8,840 nt of DNA from DATBAK01 sp036787815 (GTDB taxonomy: Bacteria > Actinomycetota > Acidimicrobiia > IMCC26256 > PALSA-610): the NCBI GenBank assembly GCA_036787815.1, contig DAIQOP010000157.1, positions 1 through 8,840 on the forward strand. The letters are read 5' to 3'. The notes under the pieces are model-generated. The model was given only the letters and a program-made list of their open reading frames with translations, was not told where the DNA came from and made no database searches. Of this stretch, positions 6,386 to 8,840 are shown piece after piece; position 1 is the first letter of the stretch; each line of letters begins with the position of its first letter. A program made the translations under genes and the position numbers.

Positions 6386-7021
6386 ACAGCCGTCGCGATG
6401 GGCGTGACGGTGGTGCGGCTGCGCGTGCCGGCGTCGGCGGTGGCCGGCGTGCTCGCGTTGCTCGACGAACGAGAGCGCGTCGCGGCCTCGACCCGCACCG
6501 GCGACGCGCACCGCCGCTACGTCGTCGCCCATGCCGCGGCTCGCGTTGTGATCGGCGCGCAACTCGAGACGGACCCGGCCGCCGTGGCCATCGCCGTGGA
6601 GCCCGGTGGCCGTCCGCTCGTCAGCGGTCTCGCGTTCAGCTTGTCGCACTCGGGGGAGCGGGCCGCGATCGCGATCGCGGCACCGGGCGAGCGCATCGGC
6701 GTCGACATCGAGCGGGTCCGTTCCCGCCGGACGCTCGACCGGCTGGCCCGCCGGGTCTTCGACGATGCCGGCTACGAGCGCTGGGCGGTGCTCCCGGAGC
6801 GCTCCCGCCCGCGCGCGTTTGCCGCCCGCTGGACCGAGGTCGAGGCCGTGCTCAAGGGGCGGGGCACCGGTATCGCCGGTGGCTTGGCCTCCGCGATCGA
6901 CCCGCCGGGCTGGTCGTGCGCGCCGATCGACGTGGGGCGCGGCTACGTGGGTGCGGTGGCCGCGGAGGGCTCTGCGATCGCGGTGGCCGTGCACGAGCTC
7001 GACCTCGCGGCTCGCCTGTGA
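6380..7021 (+). CDS. Sfp-type 4'-phosphopantetheinyl transferase
   Basis: This 213-residue protein is a little shorter than Sfp. Family motifs run in order: substrate-side FSLSHSGERAAIAIA (86-100, H90), the metal site IGVDIE with D109 and E111, and the third region FAARWTEVEAVLKGRGTGI (147-165) with E155 and K159. It transfers phosphopantetheine from coenzyme A to a serine on acyl or peptidyl carrier proteins, priming fatty acid, polyketide or nonribosomal peptide assembly lines. In the usual WTxKEAxxK motif the first lysine is Val154, while the acidic metal ligand and the second lysine remain. No carrier protein or synthase gene is in the window, so it probably serves targets elsewhere. GTG 6380 is chosen because it closes the chain of GTGA overlaps from the sigma gene; ATG 6398 is an alternative that removes six residues. 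No Shine-Dalgarno sequence is visible for either, which fits translational coupling. Its position as last gene of an ECF42 operon suggests co-expression. Confidence 0.88.
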   Translation: MSTAVAMGVTVVRLRVPASAVAGVLALLDERERVAASTRTGDAHRRYVVAHAAARVVIGAQLETDPAAVAIAVEPGGRPLVSGLAFSLSHSGERAAIAIAAPGERIGVDIERVRSRRTLDRLARRVFDDAGYERWAVLPERSRPRAFAARWTEVEAVLKGRGTGIAGGLASAIDPPGWSCAPIDVGRGYVGAVAAEGSAIAVAVHELDLAARL

Positions 7022-7066
7022 AGTGACGGGTGGTCGCGACGATGGGCGGGGGCGTCAACCCGGGCG

Positions 7067-7072
7067 TACCCT
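7067..7072 (+). promoter_or_regulatory. -10-like element of the small unknown gene, leaderless configuration
   Basis: TACCCT fits TAnnnT and is followed by exactly 6 nt (CACGCG) before GTG 7079. No Shine-Dalgarno-like run lies in between. The 57-nt gap after the transferase stop is enough for a separate promoter, although a -35 box is not evident. Confidence 0.42.
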
Positions 7073-7078
7073 CACGCG

Positions 7079-7345
7079 GTGCTCGAAGAAGAGCCGGCGC
7101 CGCCCCGGCCCGTCGACCGTTTCGCCCGGACGACCGCGGGTCTCGTGCTGCGCGCATCGCTGCTCGGCCTGCGCGACGTGCTCGAGGGCCCGCGCGACGA
7201 CGAGCCTGCGATCGTGCAGGAGTCGCCCGGAGCACCGCCGGGTCCGGGCCCCGTGTCGATGCGACTCGATCCCGACAACCTCTCCGATTCGATCGTGCTC
7301 GTGCGACCGTGGTTGTTGTCGCAGCGCGATCTCGGAACGGGCTGA
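7079..7345 (+). CDS. Unrecognised small protein, 88 residues
   Basis: I do not recognise this family. The protein is soluble and rich in proline and acidic residues at its start (VLEEEPAPPRPVDRF). An amphipathic helix-like segment follows (TTAGLVLRASLLGLRDVLEG, about 18-37), then a linker with PGAPPGPGP (50-58) and a C-terminal DPDNLSDSIVLVRPWLLSQRD. There is no signal peptide, cysteine or clear membrane span. Reality is supported by the leaderless-looking promoter spaced exactly before GTG 7079, an ordered composition unlike the arginine-rich shadow frames around it, and its snug fit between the transferase and the hairpin-rich gap. It is convergent with the HU gene. It could be a conserved actinobacterial hypothetical, but nothing visible gives it a function. 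Confidence 0.6.
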   Translation: MLEEEPAPPRPVDRFARTTAGLVLRASLLGLRDVLEGPRDDEPAIVQESPGAPPGPGPVSMRLDPDNLSDSIVLVRPWLLSQRDLGTG

Positions 7346-7360
7346 AAACCCGATCGTTCC
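7334..7360. other. Imperfect hairpin over the stop codon of the small gene
   Basis: GGAACG (7334-7339) pairs with CGTTCC (7355-7360), and GG (7340-7341) can pair with CC inside CCC (7349-7351), leaving a three-base bulge and a loop that holds the TGA stop. It lacks a following U-tract. It is a weak transcription-end candidate. Confidence 0.25.
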
Positions 7361-7412
7361 TCGCTCGATCGCTGCGTTGCAAGTGGTCGCGGACGCGAAA
7401 GGGCCGCAGCGT

Positions 7413-7434
7413 CCCGGTGTGTGGGGTCACCGGG
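7413..7434. other. 7-bp hairpin in the convergent gap
   Basis: CCCGGTG (7413-7419) and CACCGGG (7428-7434) are perfect complements around an 8-nt loop. It lies 68 nt after the small gene and about 140 nt past the HU stop. Alone it is short, but it is the second of several hairpins in this gap. Confidence 0.3.
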
Positions 7435-7450
7435 CGCCGCGGCCAGAAGA

Positions 7451-7477
7451 GACGGTAGCGCGCGTCGCGCGACCGTC
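7451..7477. terminator. Strong GC hairpin, likely transcription end in the convergent gap
   Basis: The arms are GACGGT (7451-7456) and ACCGTC (7472-7477). Inside them, past one A-G mismatch, GCGCG (7458-7462) pairs with CGCGC (7466-7470) around a 3-nt CGT loop, so 11 of 12 possible pairs form. There is no U-tract on either strand, as is common for actinobacterial terminators. It could end the plus-strand transcript of the small gene, or back up the next hairpin for the HU gene. Confidence 0.4.
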
Positions 7478-7514
7478 GCACACCAAGGCCGACGCACGTT
7501 CGTGTCGTGACGCG

Positions 7515-7544
7515 AGGTGCCCCCGGACAAGTCCGGGGGCACCT
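7515..7544 (-). terminator. Perfect 14-bp inverted repeat, likely HU gene terminator
   Basis: AGGTGCCCCCGGAC (7515-7528) and GTCCGGGGGCACCT (7531-7544) are exact reverse complements with AA between them; in RNA this means about 13 pairs closing a 4-nt loop. It begins about 32 nt past the HU stop codon. No U-tract follows, so it is a U-less terminator or an mRNA end-stabilising hairpin. The symmetry means it can act on both converging transcripts. Confidence 0.6.
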
Positions 7545-7546
7545 GT

Positions 7547-7565
7547 GAACTTGCAGAGAACTTGC
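7547..7565. repeat. Two GAACTTGC direct repeats, 11 bp apart
   Basis: GAACTTGC occurs at 7547-7554 and 7558-7565, about one helical turn apart, between the HU stop codon and its terminator hairpin. They may be chance; a protein-binding role is conceivable but unsupported. Confidence 0.3.
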
Positions 7566-7576
7566 TGTGCGGTTGA

Positions 7577-8065
7577 CTACCGACGCCGCGTCGCCTTCTT
7601 GGCCGGAGCCTTCTTCGCCGCCCTCTTGGCGGGGGCCTTCTTGGCCGGAGCCTTCTTCGCCGGGGCCTTCTTCGCGACCGTCTTCTTGGCCGGGGCCTTC
7701 TTCGCCGCCGTCTTCTTGGCGGGAGCCTTCTTGGCGGGGGCCTTCTTCGCGACCGTCTTCTTGGCCGGGGCCTTCTTGGCCGGAGCCTTGCCCGAGAGCA
7801 CCGCGTCCTTGAACTGCTTCAGCGGTGTGATCTTCGCGGAACGCTTCGCCTTGATCTTGATCGTCTCACCGGTCGCAGGGTTGCGACCCATGCGGGCCGG
7901 CCGGTCGACGCGGCGGAACTTCGCGAACCCGGAGATGGCGACGTCCTCCCCAGCCGCGACCGTCGCCGTGATGAGGTCGACGATGGAAGTGAGCACCGCA
8001 TCCGCTTCCCGGCGGGTCGTGTCAATGCGCTCTGAGAGCGCGGTCACCAGCTGGCTTCGATTCAC
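7577..8065 (-). CDS. hupB: HU-family nucleoid protein with long lysine/alanine/proline tail (HupB-like)
   Basis: The protein has 162 residues in two parts. Residues 1-92 are an HU/IHF fold: the helical dimer base MNRSQLVTALSERI, then GEDVAISGFAKFRRVDRPARMGRNPATGETIKI, where GRNPATG (60-66) is the DNA-wrapping arm signature, and the closing helix PLKQFKDAVLSGK. Residues 93-162 are a basic tail of repeated AKKAP/AKKTV units resembling histone H1, as in mycobacterial HupB and other actinobacterial HU proteins; mycobacterial HupB is about 214 residues, so this tail is shorter. It should bind and compact DNA without strong sequence preference, and the tail's lysines are likely modification sites. 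The start is GTG 8065, preceded 4 nt away by a perfect AGGAGG, the strongest ribosome-binding site in the window, in keeping with an abundant protein. It is divergent from the ParA-like gene. I saw no convincing promoter boxes within the 185-nt upstream gap. Confidence 0.95.
   Translation of the reverse strand: MNRSQLVTALSERIDTTRREADAVLTSIVDLITATVAAGEDVAISGFAKFRRVDRPARMGRNPATGETIKIKAKRSAKITPLKQFKDAVLSGKAPAKKAPAKKTVAKKAPAKKAPAKKTAAKKAPAKKTVAKKAPAKKAPAKKAPAKRAAKKAPAKKATRRR
7580..7786 (-). repeat. Tandem 15-bp coding repeats of the HU tail
   Basis: On the plus strand the stretch is a run of near-identical units of the type GCCTTCTTGGCCGGG, with variants GCCTTCTTCGCC and GTCTTCTTGGCC, corresponding to AKKAP, AKKTA and AKKTV pentapeptides. 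Third-base variation between units is limited. Such arrays expand and contract by slippage, so copy number may differ between strains and between sequence assemblies. Confidence 0.85.
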
Positions 8066-8069
8066 GTTT

Positions 8070-8075
8070 CCTCCT
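8070..8075 (-). promoter_or_regulatory. Perfect Shine-Dalgarno sequence of the HU gene
   Basis: CCTCCT on the plus strand reads AGGAGG on the minus strand and lies 4 nt before GTG 8065. It fixes the start. It contrasts with the leaderless-looking starts elsewhere in the window. Confidence 0.85.
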
Positions 8076-8250
8076 GATTTTCCGGACCAAACAACGCAAG
8101 CCTTACATCATGAGGGGCCGCGCGCGCGGATTCGGGGCCGGAAATGCAAGGATTTTCTGCGCCGGGGTGCGCGATCGGCAGCGGCCACGTAGCCTTCGTT
8201 GCCTCGAATGCGGCCGATGGAACGGCCGGGGACGGACGGTCGAGGCTCGC

Positions 8251-8840
8251 ATGAGGGTCGTCGCGTCATGCAGCGGCAAGGGTGGCGTCGGGAAGACCAC
8301 GGCCGCGGTGAACCTCGGCGCGCTCGCCGCACGGTCGTTGCGCGTCGTGATCTGGGACCTCGACCCGCAGGGTGCCGCGACGCACTGCCTCGCCGCGGTT
8401 CCGGCCCGCCGCGGTTGTGCGAAGGAGGTCGTGCGCGGCCGCCGCACGCTGCTCGACGAGGCGATACCCACCCGCTGGGAGGGCTTGGCACTCGTGGCCG
8501 CCGATCGTTCGGCCCGCAACCTCGACCGCCTCCTCGACGACGAGCATCGCCTGCGCAGCATGCTCGAGCCGTTGCGCGAGCGTTACGACCTCGTCGTGCT
8601 CGACTGCCCGCCCGGCACGGGCCGGCTCGCGGAGCATGTCGTCGATGCGGCCGACGGACTGCTCGTCCCGCTCGTACCCGGGCCACTGTCGGTGCGCGCG
8701 CTCGATCAGCTCGACGATCTCGTCACGCGCGTCGAGGTGCAACGGGCGCGACGGGGTCGGGCCCGGCCGACGCTGTTGCCGTTCTTCTCGATGGTCGACC
8801 GGCGCAAGCGGCTGCACCGCGAGACGGTGGAGGCCGTCCA
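8251..8840 (+). CDS. ParA/MinD-family ATPase, C-terminus cut off by window edge
   Basis: The frame from ATG 8251 is open to the edge, showing 196 residues. The deviant Walker A motif SGKGGVGKTT (residues 8-17) has the signature lysine K10 besides K15. The switch I region follows as DLDPQGAAT (36-44), and Walker B as YDLVVLDCPPG (112-122, with D118). LVPLVPGPLSVRALDQL is the usual core strand and helix after it. Such ATPases dimerise on ATP, coat DNA or membrane, and position plasmids, chromosomes or protein cargo. The protein starts directly with the core strand, without the N-terminal DNA-binding domain of type Ia ParA, so it is of the short Soj-like kind. No ParB gene or parS site is in view; the partner may lie to the right. 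GAGG at 8242-8245, 5 nt upstream, supports the start. A TAGCCT box at 8190-8195 could be a -10 element with a leader of about 49 nt, but this is weak. Confidence 0.9.
   Translation, partial: MRVVASCSGKGGVGKTTAAVNLGALAARSLRVVIWDLDPQGAATHCLAAVPARRGCAKEVVRGRRTLLDEAIPTRWEGLALVAADRSARNLDRLLDDEHRLRSMLEPLRERYDLVVLDCPPGTGRLAEHVVDAADGLLVPLVPGPLSVRALDQLDDLVTRVEVQRARRGRARPTLLPFFSMVDRRKRLHRETVEAV

Noticed and set aside
7346..7576. tRNA gene or riboswitch in the convergent gap
   Set aside because: The hairpins do not assemble into a cloverleaf, no CCA-proximal acceptor or T-loop sequence is present, and no known riboswitch core was recognised.
7577..7790. Histone H1-like protein instead of HU
   Set aside because: Only the tail resembles H1; the N-terminal 92 residues are a clear HU fold with GRNPATG.
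8118..8129. CCGCGCGCGCGG palindrome in the HU-ParA gap
   Set aside because: A simple CG-repeat palindrome is expected by chance at this GC content and has no supporting partner site.
6606..8192. 528-codon plus-strand frame with AFFAGAFLAGAFF repeats
   Set aside because: The hydrophobic-looking repeat is the antisense reading of the HU lysine tail; the rest overlaps the transferase and the unknown small gene.

Overview
The window is very GC-rich DNA with dense, mostly short-gapped genes, frequent GTG starts and an HU protein carrying a long AKKAP-type basic tail. Together with -10-like boxes (TAnnnT) placed 6-9 nt before several start codons, this points to a high-GC actinobacterium. Acidimicrobiia would fit, but that is a guess from style and no taxonomic marker is present. 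No rRNA, tRNA, CRISPR array or insertion sequence was seen, and no stretch over 300 bases lacks a gene.

Left part (1-4596), amine metabolism: a DAO-family FAD oxidoreductase (minus, C-terminus cut by the window edge) is divergent from an MFS_3-type exporter (plus). The exporter converges, with an 11-nt gap, on an acetylpolyamine amidohydrolase of the histone-deacetylase superfamily (minus). That gene is divergent from a second DAO-family oxidoreductase resembling gamma-glutamylputrescine oxidase (plus). Deacetylation of acetylpolyamines followed by FAD-dependent oxidation of the freed amine, with a transporter next door, is a coherent though unproven pathway.

Middle part (4597-7021), regulation: a DGPF/YCII-family protein, an ECF42-type sigma factor with a C-terminal TPR-like extension, and an Sfp-type phosphopantetheinyl transferase follow each other on the plus strand. 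A candidate ECF42 target promoter lies before the DGPF gene. The sigma factor and the transferase are joined by an unusual 14-bp tandem duplication that makes a chain of GTGA stop/start overlaps.

Right part (7022-8840), nucleoid and partition: a small unrecognised gene with a leaderless-looking promoter (plus) converges on an HU/HupB-like protein (minus), with a 231-nt hairpin-rich gap between them. The HU gene is divergent from a ParA-like ATPase that runs off the right edge.
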